Source: Cervus elaphus (Eukaryota; Chordata; Mammalia; Artiodactyla; Cervidae). Taken from it: a stretch of 64,000 bases of DNA. Positions within the stretch are counted from its first letter, which is position 1; each line of letters starts with the position of its first letter. The notes below the pieces were generated by a model. It did no database searches. It saw only the letters and a program-made list of their open reading frames with translations, and was not told where the DNA came from. This document shows positions 21,617 to 32,958 of this stretch, in pieces. The DNA lies in assembly GCF_910594005.1 (NCBI RefSeq), contig NC_057834.1:106915650-106979649 (forward strand), given 5' to 3'. The position numbers and the translations under genes are program-made.

Positions 21617-22129
21617 GTTACTCAGGCATAAAAAAGAATGAAATAATTAATGAAATTTGCAACCACATGGATGGACCTAGAGATTATCATACTAAGTGAA
21701 GTCAGAAAGAGAAAAATACCATATGATATCACTTATATGTGGAATCCAAAAAAATTTATACAAATTAACTATTTACAAAACAGAAATAGACTCACTGACA
21801 TAGAAAACAAACTTATGGTTACCAAAAGAGAAAGGGAAGGAGGGATAAATTAGGAGTTTGGAATTAAAATACATCCACTACTATATATAAAGTAAATAAG
21901 CAACAAGAACCTACTGTATAGCACAAGGAACTATACTTAATATCTTGTAATAAACTATAATGGAAAAGAATATAAAAAATCTATATATATGTGTGTGTGT
22001 ATATATATATATACACACACACATGTATGCACACATATATACAATATCTGCATAACTGAATCACTTTGCTATATGCCTGACACATAGCACAACACATTAT
22101 AAATTAACTACACTTTAACCAAAAAAGAG
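21617..22129 (+). mobile_element. Ruminant L1 3' end, sense, with TSD
   Basis: Contains the L1 3' landmarks 'ccacatggatggacctagag', 'gtcagaaagagaaaaatacc', 'acctactgtatagcacaagg' and the terminal 'aaattaactacactttaacc'. Includes the last ORF2 region and an AT/GT microsatellite. Perfect 15-base duplication agagatggatagact at 21602-21616 and 22130-22144. Confidence 0.92.
21976..22047 (+). repeat. AT/GT microsatellite with hairpin symmetry
   Basis: TA, TG, TA and CA dinucleotide runs in succession, so the TG block can pair with the CA block across a central TA run. Lies within the L1 3' UTR. Confidence 0.85.
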
Positions 22130-22250
22130 AGAGATGGATAGACTATATTTTCCCTTTTTTATACATGGCAAGCTGAGGTCCCAAGGCACTTCTTTCCCTG
22201 TGCTTTTTATTTTTCAATCTTTTTTTATTGTGGTAAAATATACATACCAC

Positions 22251-22463
22251 GGCTTCCCTGGTGACTCAGATGGTAAAGTGTCTGCCTGCAATGTGGGAGA
22301 CCTGGGCTCGATCTTTGTGTTGGGAGGACCCCTTAGAGAAGGAAATGGCAACCCATTCCAGTACTCTTGCCTAGAAAATTCCATAGACGGAGGAGCCTGG
22401 TAGGCTACAGTCCATGGGGTCGCAAAGAGTCGGACACAACTCAGCAACTTCACTTCACTTCAC
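22251..22463 (+). mobile_element. Bov-tA SINE, sense, with TSD
   Basis: Starts 'ggcttccctggtgactcaga', ends 'gagtcggacacaactcagca' plus a ttcacttcact tail. Duplication acataccac at 22242-22250 and 22464-22472 in the antisense L1. Confidence 0.95.
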
Positions 22464-22702
22464 ACATACCACGATATTGACTGTTTTAGACATTTTAAAC
22501 TGCACAATTTAGTAGTATTAAGCACATTCATATTACTGTACAGTCATCCATCCATGGAACTGTCTTCACCTTGCAAAACTAAAACTCTACCCATTAAACA
22601 GTAACTTCCCTTTCTCTCCTTCTTCCTAGTCTCTAGCCACCACCTTTCTATTTTCCGTCTCTATGAATTCGACTATTCTAGGTCCCTCATGTAAGTGGCA
22701 TG

Positions 22703-22830
22703 CTATTCTAAGTCGCTTCAGTCATGTTTGACTCTGTGCAACCCTGTGGACTATAGCCCGCCAGGCTCCTCTATCCATGGGATTCTCCAGGCAAGAATAC
22801 TGGAGTGGCTTGCCATTTCCTTCTCCAGGG
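22703..22830 (-). mobile_element. Bov-A SINE (monomer part), antisense, with TSD
   Basis: 'ctaagtcgcttcagtcatgt' to 'gccatttccttctccaggg'; the tRNA-derived portion is absent. Duplication agtggcatg at 22694-22702 and 22831-22839. Confidence 0.92.
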
Positions 22831-23223
22831 AGTGGCATGTAAATGGAATCATACAATATTTGTCATTTTGTGACTGACTCTTTTCACTAACATAATGTCC
22901 TCAAGGCCCATCCGTGTTGCAGCATATTTCAGAATCCTATTTTTTTAAGGCTGAATAATATTCTATCATATGTACATACCACATTTTCTTCATGTATTCA
23001 ACTGTCAACGGACACCTAGGTTGCCTTCATTCAGCTACTGTGAATAATGCTGCTATGAACATGGGTGCATAAATACCCAGAAGTGGAATTTCTGGGTTAT
23101 ATGATAATTCTATCTTTAAATTTTGAGGAACCACTGTATTATTTTCCACAGAGGATGCACCATTTTACATTCCCACTAGCAGTGGGCAAGGGATCCAGTT
23201 TTTCTGCACCCTTGTAAATAAAA

Positions 23224-23431
23224 GTGAAAAGTGAAAGTGTTAGTTGCTCAGTCTTTGTGACCCTATGGACTGTTGCCCGCCAGGCTCCCCTGTCTATGGA
23301 CTTCTCCAGGCAAGAACACTGGAGTGGGTAGCCATTCCCTTCTCCAGGGGATATTCCCAACCCAGGGATTGAACCCAGGTCTCCTGCATTGCAGGCGGAT
23401 TCTTTACTCATCTGAGCCACCAGGGAAGCCC
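23224..23431 (-). mobile_element. Bov-tA SINE, antisense
   Basis: 'gaaagtgttagttgctcagt', 'gggattgaacccaggtctcc', 'gagccaccagggaagccc'. Third SINE in the same antisense L1; TSD not clear. Confidence 0.92.
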
Positions 23432-23699
23432 ATACTAGCTATTTTTTACTTTTTTGACAGTAGCCATCCTAATGACTGTAAATTGGTATCTCTTTGTGGT
23501 TTTGATTTGCATTTCCCTAAAGATGAGTGATGTTGATCTTTTCATGTGCTTACTGACCATATATTATTTTTGGAGAAATGTCTATTCAAGTCCTTTGCCC
23601 ATTTTTGATTTGAGTTGTTGGTTTTCTTGTTGTTGAGTTTTAAGAGTTATCTGTACATGGATATTAATCCTTGATCCTTCCATCTTAGATCTGTGTGGC

Positions 23700-24358
23700 A
23701 CAGACCTCAGTGAGTGTTCTGTTCAGACAAGAACGTGATTTGAGTCAAGGAGATGTTGAGAGGGGCCCAGAAGAGAACCGGCTCTCTTTCCACTTGCAAA
23801 TCTTCGGGCCACCTGCAGATGGTGCTAGAGCACCGTGTGTGGCTCCCTCACGGAGGCCCGCTCCCAGCTGACAGCAAGAAACCAAGGATTCTTCTCAAAA
23901 GAACACGTGGGATCTACTCAAAGAACTGAAAAACAGGCTTTCCTCAAAAGTCTTCGGAGGGTCAGTGAGGAGATGGAACGAAGAATCTGTTTCTAATTTC
24001 AACAAAAGAGGGATGTTGCTAGCCCAGGGCTCCCACCGCCACGGGGAACTCAGATCTCTCCATGTTCTGGCATCGAGCTCCCGCAGGTATTTAGAGAGGG
24101 GTTTATATTCAGGGGATTAACAGCTCCCATTTGGAGATCTTCTAAGAAAATAAAAGGTGGATGGCTTTCTCCATGGACCATTCCACTCTGCTTTGGTGGG
24201 ACCAGCACCTTTTCCTGTCCATTACATAAGGTAGAATTTGCTTTTATGTCTTAACCTCAAATACTTTCCTAAAACGATAAAAGCCACTGGCACAATTGTT
24301 CCTTCATCTCTGAACTGACAACCAGTGAGTCAGTATAGGTTCTTTTCATCTCTCAAAT
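23700..24358. other. Unassigned stretch, LTR-like features
   Basis: Richer in CpG than its surroundings ('cttcgggccacc', 'catcgagctcccgcaggt'), with 'gtttatattcagggg' and an AATAAA at 24150-24155. It resembles a ruminant LTR in composition, but I could not confirm ends, duplications or a family. Confidence 0.35.
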
Positions 24359-24361
24359 GGA

Positions 24362-24970
24362 TTGTTGAAAAGTTTTTCATCTGGTCTCTCTGCTTCTACC
24401 CTTAGGCCCTCTCATGCATCCTCTAAGAGGATCTTTCTAACATCTGCATCTGAACAGGTCCCACCACTCCTTAAAATTCACTATCTCCATTCTGCTGGTA
24501 GGATGAAACCTGAGGTCCTTAGCTCTCTCACAGCTCCCTGTGAGAGGAAGCCTCTGTTCCCCCTACACCCAGTTCCACTTCCCGTCATCTCCCATCTCAT
24601 ACTTTGCATTTCAGGATTATGAGTTGTTTAGAGTTTCCTGAATATACGATGCAGTTCCCACCTTTATAACTTTGCTTTGTTATTCCCCCTACTGACAAAG
24701 TTCTTTTTGGTTTTGGTTTGACAATTTCTTTTAGGCATTTAAAGTCAGGTAGACTTAACCTCCTCTCAAAAGCTTTCCCTTACCCCTACAGGGTCAAATT
24801 TTCTTCTGCTTTGGGTTACTTTATCACCTAGTAATACTTTTATTATATAACATACCTGTTTGTCCTGAAGTGATCTATTATATAAATAAAATTGTGTCTT
24901 ACTCTCTTCTAAGTCCTGCCTAGATGTCAAAGAGCATAATGGCTTGAAGACAGGAGGGACTCAATAAATA
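24362..24970 (+). mobile_element. L2 LINE 3' region, sense, about 600 bases
   Basis: 'gcatctgaacaggtcccacc', 'ctggtaggatgaaacctgag', 'gctttcccttacccctacag', and the tail 'gacaggagggactcaataaat' follow the L2 3' consensus in order. Confidence 0.78.
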
Positions 24971-25014
24971 AGTGTTTTGTGAATTGCAGTTAAAATATTA
25001 ATCAAAGTCATGTT

Positions 25015-25195
25015 GGTCTACTGTATAGCACAGGGAACTATACTCAATATTTTGTAATAACCTATAAAGGAACAGAATCTGAAGAATACACACATGCACA
25101 CATACACGCATGCATATATATAACTGAACTGTTGTATGCCTGAAACTAACAGGATATTGTAAATCAAATATACTTCCATTTTAAAAGAAAGTCAT
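25015..25195 (+). mobile_element. L1 3' tail, sense
   Basis: 'tctactgtatagcacaggga', 'actcaatattttgtaataac', 'tgcctgaaactaacaggata' and 'aatcaaatatacttcc' are the ungulate L1 3' end. Confidence 0.85.
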
Positions 25196-25309
25196 GTTGT
25201 AACCCTCAAAGTCATGTAATGCAAAGGCAAAGGGTGGAGGAACAGATAGATGCTACTGTGCGCGAAGACGTGAGATTTCCATTTTAGGACAGATGAGACC
25301 AGATTTGCT

Positions 25310-25505
25310 GTTAATGACCTAAGGAAAAGAACATTGATTTGAAAGTTCAAAAGTTAATATCTGACCCCCAGATCTGGCCCTTCCTAGCTCTGTGATCTTA
25401 GGGAATTGAAAACGACTTTACCTTTCTGAGATGTAGTTTTATCAACTTTTAAATGAAAAGGCTGGCTTGCTGACCCCTGTGGTTTATTCCAGCTCTAGAG
25501 TTGCA
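25310..25505 (+). repeat. MIR SINE, sense
   Basis: 'cttcctagctctgtgatctt', 'tacctttctgagatgtagtt' and 'aaatgaaaaggctggcttgc' match the MIR core. Confidence 0.68.
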
Positions 25506-26490
25506 TGTGTCTATTGTTTTCATTCCTCAGTATTATGCATAGAAAACATATAAACTTACCTTTTATCCTCATGTCTAGGAAACACAACTTTTCCCACTTT
25601 GCTCATTTTTGCCATTGCCTCCTGTCAAATAGAAAACAGAACACAGCTAAGTTGGAAAGTTGGGACCTAAGTGAGGCCTATCACAGGCAAAAACATGTTA
25701 ATGAGAATTTACTTCCCCTTAAGAGATTCAGTGAGTTCCATTTTTTTTTTTCAACTTAATTTCTCTGGTGTTAAGATTAAAACCCAGTGAATATTAAAAG
25801 TTACATCTACCACCACACAGCTTGGGCTTAATAAATGATTGCCTATCGAGACTTCCAGTGCATAAACAACCTGGAAGGCAAAGTACTTTTGTGATGGCTC
25901 GCAGGGGGTTATGGGAGGGAACTATTTCCCCTTCCCATTGCCTGGACATGAAGGCCTGAGAAGGCAACATAATCTGCCACTGAGCCTGTTGTCCACTGAA
26001 CTCACAGAAGCCACTCTGCACCCAAACTTTAGGTCCGAATATTTAAGACCTCTACATTTCACTTTCAGTTCTTTTCCCAGTAGTCTCTGCAACTGTGAGT
26101 ACAGATGTGAGACCTCTGGGCTGAGTCTAACAGACTCGACCTCAGGACATTCTTGTCTTTACAATGGGGCAGGGGGGCAGTCAGCAAGTTGCAGTGTCTT
26201 GGGTAGACATGGTCGGAAAGAACAGCAGCAAGATCAACCACAGATTGCATTGGCTCCATTGTATGAATGGAGAGGTCAGGTTTCCTTGGGTGGTCTCCCA
26301 ATGTTGTTAAGTTCGTGGGAAAGTTAGGGGAGGAGAGTGAACCCATACTTTGTGGAGTCCGAAGACTTGACTTTGGGAGATTGCAAGCAATAGCATGACA
26401 AAGCTCCTCAGAAGAGGTCCTGTCTTGGGAACAGCTGTAGAACCCTTATTGTTAAGGATGTAGTCATTCTGGGGTCACATGTGTACAACT
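25506..26490. other. Unassigned intronic sequence
   Basis: No named repeat. Contains a 138-codon plus-strand frame (25911-26327) opposed by a 93-codon minus frame (26065-26346). No domain, splice site or repeat support for either. Confidence 0.4.
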
Positions 26491-26494
26491 TCTT

Positions 26495-26610
26495 ACTCTA
26501 TACATGTATTAATTACTCACTATGTACCAGACACTGCTAGGAATACAGATTTGTGTAAGACACGCTCTATGGCCTACAGAAACTCACATATTAGCAGAGG
26601 AGGAAAGAAA
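26495..26610 (-). mobile_element. L2 3' tail, antisense (weak)
   Basis: 'actatgtaccagacactgct' followed by 'aggaatacag' is the inverted L2 end. Confidence 0.5.
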
Positions 26611-26699
26611 TGTAAGAAGCTGGCTACCTCACAGAACGTGAAAGGCCCTGGGTATCTTCAAAACATGCCCAAGTGTTTCCTTGAACATCCTTACCACTT

Positions 26700-26910
26700 G
26701 TGATTTATTTATTCACATACACATACATATGCATCTATATAATTCTATAAACATTATGTGTATTATTTATCACTAATTCTTGTGTGACAAGTCATGTACC
26801 TACTAGTTTATATTCCTTCTCTGCCTCTTCATCCTTCGTTCTAACCAGAATGTAAGCTACATAGGCTGGGAGATATGTCTATTTGCTGCTTAATCTCAGT
26901 ACCTAGAATA
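26700..26910 (+). mobile_element. L2 3' tail, sense
   Basis: 'ccagaatgtaagctacatag' and 'tcagtacctagaatattcat' match the L2 end. Directly followed by an antisense L2 tail. Confidence 0.65.
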
Positions 26911-26917
26911 TTCATAA

Positions 26918-27065
26918 AACATATTGAGCCCCTTCCACGTGCCAAGCACAGCATTCAATATATATGGAAAACAGAGATGAAGAATAAATGGTCCTTTCAT
27001 CAAGAAGCTCACCATGGAATGGAAAAAACATTTACTATGATCAAAATAGAATGTGATAAATACCA
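26918..27065 (-). mobile_element. L2 3' tail, antisense
   Basis: 'attgagccccttccacgtgc' then 'caagcacagcattcaatata' and 'catcaagaagctcaccatgg' are the inverted L2 tail, arranged tail-to-tail with the copy at 26700-26910. Confidence 0.62.
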
Positions 27066-27995
27066 TGCTAGAAGCAGATAAACTTCTTTTCAATAGTTAT
27101 TCAAGGATCAAGAAACTTAATAGCTTTTCATCTACTAATCACTTACACATATTTTCAATCTGGCAAATACGTTCTACCAGCTCTTTCCCAAGGATGCCAG
27201 GGACATTCTGACTAGTTATCTGGTTTCCTAGTGTTCAGTGGTTTTAAAAGTGCTGTTTGGGAGATCAGAGATGCTGAGAGTAGGAAGCCCACTGACAGAA
27301 GGAAAAAAAAACAGCAGTCTTACTAAGGAGGAGGTTTGAAAAATTACGAAAAATTATTGAAAAGGGAATCAAGGTGAAAGGATAAGAACCAACAAAGGGC
27401 AGCCTAGGGACATTTTGTAAAAAAGCATCCATATCTTGGTGTGGTCACTGCTGTTCCACTTAACAAGAATATTTAAAGAGCTCTGCTCACCCCAATGTAT
27501 GTCAGAACATTCTCCTTCAAAAACTGAATTCTGATTTCCTTTAAAGCAGGTCCCATGTGTTGCTGAGATGGTCGCAGTCATCCCCCCACCAACTTTGCCA
27601 CTAGGTCTCCTGTTTTGGGCTTGCTTCTTCCTTCACATGGTGCTCTGTTCTGCTCTGCCTGTTTTAGGGCAGATTTGCCTGCTCTGAATCTTGAAAATAC
27701 CCTGGGGGAATCCTCAGCATTGGGCTTTGGCGTTAGACTTGAGCCGACATTCCAAGACTGCCTTCATGGGTGGGATCCAGGAAACTTGTGTTATATAAGA
27801 AGCATCATAAATGTCACTTCCCTTCCCACCGTAATAGATGTGTAGACACAAGACAGATAGCAAGGAATTCTTTCTTCCTGTCTTCATGTTACTTTTGCTT
27901 ATTTTTAAAATAAATGTTTGAGGAATAAAAGCAATACCAAGAGGTTATTTTGTTTCTCACAAAAGTACAGATTTAAGACATTAAGCTGAACTCAG
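27066..27995. other. Unassigned intronic sequence
   Basis: No recognised repeat or exon. Small A tract near 27302. Confidence 0.4.
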
Positions 27996-27999
27996 GTAT

Positions 28000-28265
28000 T
28001 GATCCCACAGAAGGTCTTCCCTGACTCATCCTCACTGCCTGCCTCCCACCTAGAATGAGTTATCTGCTACTGTAGAAACTTGAGCTTCCATCTATCATAG
28101 CATTTCTAACACAGTACCACAATTTTTTGTTAGCACATCAGCTGCCCCAACTAGACTCCTGCTCCTTAAGCAGCAACTGTTTTAACTATTTCCACTGCCA
28201 AACTCAGCATCTGGTTTATTATACCTGCCCAGCAAATGTCTATGGGATGAATGAACTTAAGGACC
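28000..28265 (+). mobile_element. L2 LINE 3' end, sense
   Basis: 'aaggtcttccctgactcatc', 'tatcatagcatttctaacac', 'ctagactcctgctccttaag' and 'cagcaaatgtctatgggatg' follow the L2 3' UTR. Confidence 0.72.
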
Positions 28266-28750
28266 ATACATGTGAAGGAATGTTAAAATGGAAGTTTTGT
28301 CTGAGAGCTAAAGTTGACAGATATAAGATACCAAAGTGAGCTGGAAACAGACCACCCTGAAAGGGTAGCTGAGGACCCATAAATCAATTCTGAAACCTTT
28401 CATCCATGTGGAAGGTCAGAAAAAGAAATGGAATTTTAGGAGGGAGCCATGTGTGGACTGAGCATCAGGGCTCCTTCCAGGGAAGGGGGTGAGAGCATGG
28501 TTTCACTGACATCAACTGGTATCTGGACACATGTCCCTGAGGTTGGGGGACAGGGTGGGCTGAGCGTACCTCCTGTCTGGAGGAGAAGTGCTGGCTGGCA
28601 GCTTTGGTGTAGAAGTGAAGGAGTGTTGCCCTGGGATCAGCCAGTACTGCCAGTGTCTGTCAGACTTCAAAAGGCATGACTGTTTTCTACAGACTCAAGG
28701 TGGCCACAGGTGAGAGGGCTTTGTGGGTTGTCTTAGATCCTGGCCAGTAT
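28266..28750. other. Unassigned intronic sequence
   Basis: Purine-rich around 28470-28600; no repeat or coding evidence recognised. Confidence 0.4.
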
Positions 28751-28754
28751 GACT

Positions 28755-28968
28755 ATCTAATGAGAGGGAGCCTGCTACAAGGACAGAAAGCTCAGCTCAG
28801 CACTCTGTGATGACCTCCATAGTTGGGATGGGGGCGGGACGGCAGGGAGGTCCGCGCGAGAGAGGATATATGTGTACAAGGAGCTGGTTCAGCTCACTGT
28901 ACAGCGGAAACTAACACAGCATTGTAAAGCAATTATATTCCAATTAAAAAGAGAAAAAAGAAGCTTGA
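28755..28968 (+). mobile_element. Ruminant L1 3' end, sense
   Basis: 'ctaatgagagggagcctgct', 'gcactctgtgatgacctcca', 'cactgtacagcggaaactaa' and 'gtaaagcaattatattccaa' plus an A-rich tail. Same subfamily as the copy at 62610-62950. Confidence 0.88.
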
Positions 28969-29402
28969 GGCAACCAACCGGATTTTTAAGGAATTAAAAG
29001 AGCTACTAGAATAGAGAAGGACAAGGACAGGATACAATGAGATGTCTACAGAAGTGGAGAGTCTCCCTAAAAAATCTGCAATGGAGCCTAGCTGTAAACA
29101 CATTTTCAACTTAGCACAAAGTCCATTTATGACAGTGCTATTCAAGATAAGAACTTTCCTACACCCCTTAACTCTCTTCCTTTCTAGCTTCCAACCACCT
29201 CTGAAGAACAAGAAGAAAGCTAACATATACTTGGAGAGAAAGTGAATGAGGAAAAAAAGAAGAATCTAATCACAGCCATCTCTTCACATCTCCACCAGTC
29301 CTGGCTGGAGGAATGAGGAGCTCTCTTATCTTTAGATGAACATTGAAGTGATGAGCATCATATATTTCTTGGTATTCTAATGTTGGAATTTTGGTTATGT
29401 CT
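28969..29402. other. Unassigned intronic sequence
   Basis: Nothing recognised; antiparallel frames of 97 and 67 codons overlap here without motifs. Confidence 0.4.
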
Positions 29403-29412
29403 CATGACTTAC

Positions 29413-29685
29413 ATGGAGAAGGCAATGGCAACCCACTCCAGTACTCTTGCCTGGAAGATCCAATGGGCGGAGGAGCCTGGTGGGCTGCAGTCCATGGGGT
29501 CGCTTAGAGTCGGACAAGACTGAGCCACTTCACTTTCACTTTTCACTTTCATGCATTGGAGAAGGACATGGCAACCCACTCCAGTGTTCTTGCCTGGAGA
29601 ATCCCAGGGACGGGGGAGCCTGGTGGGCTGCCGTCTATGGGGTCGCACAGAGTCGGACACGACTGAAGCGACTTAGCAGCAGCAG
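29413..29685 (+). mobile_element. BOV-A2 SINE (two Bov-A units), full length, with TSD
   Basis: Two Bov-A monomers ('atggagaaggcaatggcaac' and 'ttggagaaggacatggcaac') joined by a 'tcacttttcactttcatgca' linker. Perfect 10-base duplication catgacttac at 29403-29412 and 29686-29695. The low divergence marks a young copy, useful as a presence/absence marker. Confidence 0.95.
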
Positions 29686-29695
29686 CATGACTTAC

Positions 29696-31598
29696 AGCGA
29701 CCATGAAACCCATATTATCTAAGTGACTTTCTGCTTACTTAAGAAACTAATGGGGCTACCAAAATTTTTAACTAGGGCAGAGAGAAACTAGCTAAAGTGC
29801 ACAGATATAAAGGGACAGTGAGAGGAAAAAATACAGTTGTTTTTCAATTCTGTCTCAAAAATTGTGTTTTATGTGCATAATAAACAATAGATGAAAATAC
29901 ATTAAAAAAATCAACAGGTTCAAGAGCATGAGTGGTTAGTTTTTTAGTGTTCACTTGTTTTTTCTGTCTTCACTTGATACAATGGCATAAAGGGATTTGA
30001 TCATTTGAAGGAAAATAAAACAAAACTGCACTCTAAAAAAAAAAGTTATGCTTCTAGAGGCAGTCAAAATGACTTGTGCTCATTCTCCTCTCTCCTGGGA
30101 GGTAGGGCTCATTAAGGGTACTTGACACAATATGGAGAATACCCAGAGAATTGGTGCTGTCATCAGAAACGGCACTGCTGAGTTTTCCCATTTTTCCAAA
30201 TCATTAACATAAAACTGAAACCTCATGAACCCACTGGCTGCAGTAAATCTGGAAATTACCACAGCATAACAATATGAATTTATTATGGAAATGCTGACAC
30301 GTGCTAAATATAGTCACCCCCCACAATATATTTCTGTTCAAAAGGGTTTATTTGAAGTTGGCCACAAAATTCATCCTTTTTGTCAGCAGGCAAGAGCTGG
30401 ACAATCTGGATTTGTAGCACGCTACCCTCTTTGTTGAGGAGTCTAGACAGAAACAACGAAGACAGGGACTTTTCTCTTTCCTTTTTGCCCACACAATGAG
30501 AGCTTTTGAAAACAAAATATTTGGTAAAATCGCCTTTTAATCACTTCTTTTCTTTCTCTCTATAAGGCCGAGCTATAAATAAACCATGAAAGTTCACATT
30601 TGATCGTCACTTCTGTAAGAAAAAATAGGAGCCCTGTACCAGGGCCGTGAAAGACTGCATTCATGGGGTATGACCCTTCCCTGCCGTGTCAAGGCTGAGA
30701 TACCAGTCCGCACACGCAGCCCACCACTTCCCTGGGAGCAGCACTGGCAGCCACCAGGCCTGTGTAGGCCCAGGGAACTCCCAGTTCTCACGTGTCCCAG
30801 ACTGGCTTGGGAGCCACCGAAGGGCTGCAGGCTACACTGGGTGAGGTACCCAGGGAAGTTAGGTTCAAGAAAGGAAGGCGCTCATCAGCACCCACAGAGA
30901 AGAAGGGGATTCCGAGAGTGGCAGACAGAAATGTTGGCAATTTGGGGAGCAGGGGGTTTGATACTTTCCCTCCCACCCAGGAGAAGGGGAACAATGACCT
31001 TAAGACTTTGGGAAAGCTGGCAGGTAGTCTAGACTTAGGCACCAAACTGCAATGCAAGTTTGGCAGTGTGGAGTCATGGTCTACAGGGAAGAATAGCCAC
31101 AACCTGGCCTGGTGGGAGCTATACTGTGACTCCCTAAAGGCACATGTCACTGAAAGTCTCACGCTTAACATGGTCCAAGCACATGAGTCCACAGTTGCTT
31201 GGTTAATGTTGGCTGAGCTGCTGAATGAAAGGGTGGTGATATTCATGACAGAGGTAATGGAAGATCACCTAATGGTGTTTCTAAAATAGTATACATGCAC
31301 TCCAGGGAGTGCTGGAGATGATCTACTAAGATTTCAGAAGAAAATATTGGAAGTGCTACTTATATGACTTTTAGTCTGAGGAAATTAATTCAGCTTTAAT
31401 ATGCAGATTCTCACCAGTTCCAAAAGTTGGTCTGCACATCAGTCATGAATGAATAAGATGTGTGAGGTCTCCTAAAGGGACGATGAGAGTGCTACACCAC
31501 CACAGTTGACAGCAGGGCACTCCATTCTGTGTCCCCAGCTTTCAGGGGTTTGCTACATGTCGTCATTTACATGTTCCAGGTTGGTAGGTTTATGTGCA
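29696..31598. other. Unassigned intronic sequence with long overlapping frames
   Basis: No named repeat over 1.9 kb. From 30670 to 31289 the DNA is moderately GC-rich. It holds overlapping open frames of 120 and 165 codons (+) and 152 codons (-). The 165-codon frame starts at GTG, not ATG, and none shows a known domain. Probably chance. Confidence 0.4.
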
Positions 31599-31599
31599 A

Positions 31600-31819
31600 G
31601 CGTGCGTGTGCAGTTGCTAAGTCATGTCTGACTCTTTGTGACCCCATGGACTGTACAGCCAGCCAGGCTCCTCCATCTATGGGATTTCCCAGGCAAGAAT
31701 ACTGGAATGGGTTGCCATTTCCTCCTCCAGGGGTCTTCTTGACCCAGGGATTGAACCCGTGTCTCCTATGTCTCCTGATTAGCAGGTGGATTCTTTACCA
31801 CTGAGTCACCTGGAAAGCT
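31600..31819 (-). mobile_element. Bov-tA SINE, antisense
   Basis: 'gtgcagttgctaagtcatgt', 'cccaggcaagaatactggaa', 'ggattctttaccactgagtc'. Lies against the 5' end of an L1 tail. Confidence 0.9.
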
Positions 31820-32172
31820 AATAAGTCAGATAGAAAAAGATAAAAATTGTATGACATCACTTACATGTGGAATCTAAAAATTAATACAAATGAATTCATA
31901 TGTAAAACAGTAGAGGACAAACCAGTGTTTACCATTGGGGACAAGGAAGGAAGGATGGGTAAGATGGGGGTAGGAGATTGAGAGAAATAAATTATGTACA
32001 AATAGATAAGCAATAAGCATATACTGTACTATTGTACAGCAGAGGGAATCAGTCTTTATCTTATAATAACTTCTGGAGTATAACTGGTAAAAATACTGAA
32101 TTACTATGCTATATACCTGAAATTAACATATCATAAATCAACTATACTTTAATTAAAAAAAGAAAAAGAATA
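31820..32172 (+). mobile_element. Ruminant L1 3' end, sense
   Basis: 'aagtcagatagaaaaagata', 'cacttacatgtggaatctaa', 'cctgaaattaacatatcata' and 'aatcaactatactttaatt' plus an A-rich tail. Confidence 0.85.
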
Positions 32173-32544
32173 CTGTTTGATATATATAGAGGCACATACA
32201 AAATCATTTAGAAATCATCAATAATCATTTAAAAAAATCATTAAAAACTCATCTGGCCATAGACAGTGTAACTTCAGATATTGCATAATGTTAATATGAT
32301 GATATTACTATAAGATAGTATCTTATTTCAGCTCTATTTCAGTTTTATGTGTAAATAATCTACAAGTACAGTAGAATATGTATATGCTTTTTCATAAATA
32401 AGTTTCCATGTATTTAGCATGTAAGTTCAATTTTGTTTAAACTGATGGAGTATATGAGCCAAAAAGCAAGGTGTCCATTGGCCCAGCAGTCAACTCCCAT
32501 GGTTGTTGCTAGGTTACCAGTTCAGCCAAGATATTGCAGGTGCT
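32173..32544. other. Unassigned AT-rich sequence
   Basis: No repeat family or exon recognised. Confidence 0.4.
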
Positions 32545-32552
32545 ACTTTGTG

Positions 32553-32684
32553 GAGAAGGAAATGGCAACCCACTCCAGTATTCTTGCCTGGAGAATCCCA
32601 TGGACAGAGGAGCCTGGTGGGCTATCATCCACGGGGTTGCAAAGAGTCAGACACGACTGAGTGACTTCACTTTCACTTTCTTTC
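32553..32684 (+). mobile_element. Bov-A monomer SINE, sense, with TSD
   Basis: 'gagaaggaaatggcaaccca' to 'gagtcagacacgactgagtg' and a (ttcact)n tail. Duplication actttgtg at 32545-32552 and 32685-32692. Confidence 0.9.
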
Positions 32685-32692
32685 ACTTTGTG

Positions 32693-32910
32693 CTGTGCAT
32701 TGTACTAATCACTTCATGTACATGACTCTTTAAATTCTCAAAATGACTATGACACAGGTATCATCATCTGTCTTCACTTTATGGACCAAGAAGTGAATGG
32801 AGAGAGTATGAGGAATTTGCCTAAGGTAAGAAAGCAAATATGCAGTAAAGCTAGAATTCAGACCCACCTCTGACTCCAGGCTTATGCTTAGCCCTACACT
32901 CAGCCGTGAC
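32693..32910 (-). repeat. MIR SINE, antisense
   Basis: 'ctgtgcattgtactaatcac', 'aaattctcaaaatgactatg', 'gctagaattcagacccacct' are the reverse-complement MIR, nearly full length. Confidence 0.78.
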
Positions 32911-32958
32911 CCTCCTATCCTCCTTGCAATACAAAAACCTGGCGCTTGAATCCCCTGG

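Larger units (their letters stand above)
22190..23695 (-). mobile_element. L1 LINE (ORF2 end/3' UTR), antisense, cut by three SINEs
   Basis: After removing the SINEs it reads continuously: 'ttattgtggtaaaatataca', 'tctccttcttcctagtctct', 'aatcatacaatatttgtcat', 'aataatgctgctatgaacat', 'gggtgcataaatacccagaa', 'tgatttgcatttccctaaag', 'aagtcctttgcccatttttg'. This is the well-known reverse complement of L1M-type 3' sequence. The frame is broken by many mutations. Confidence 0.88.
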
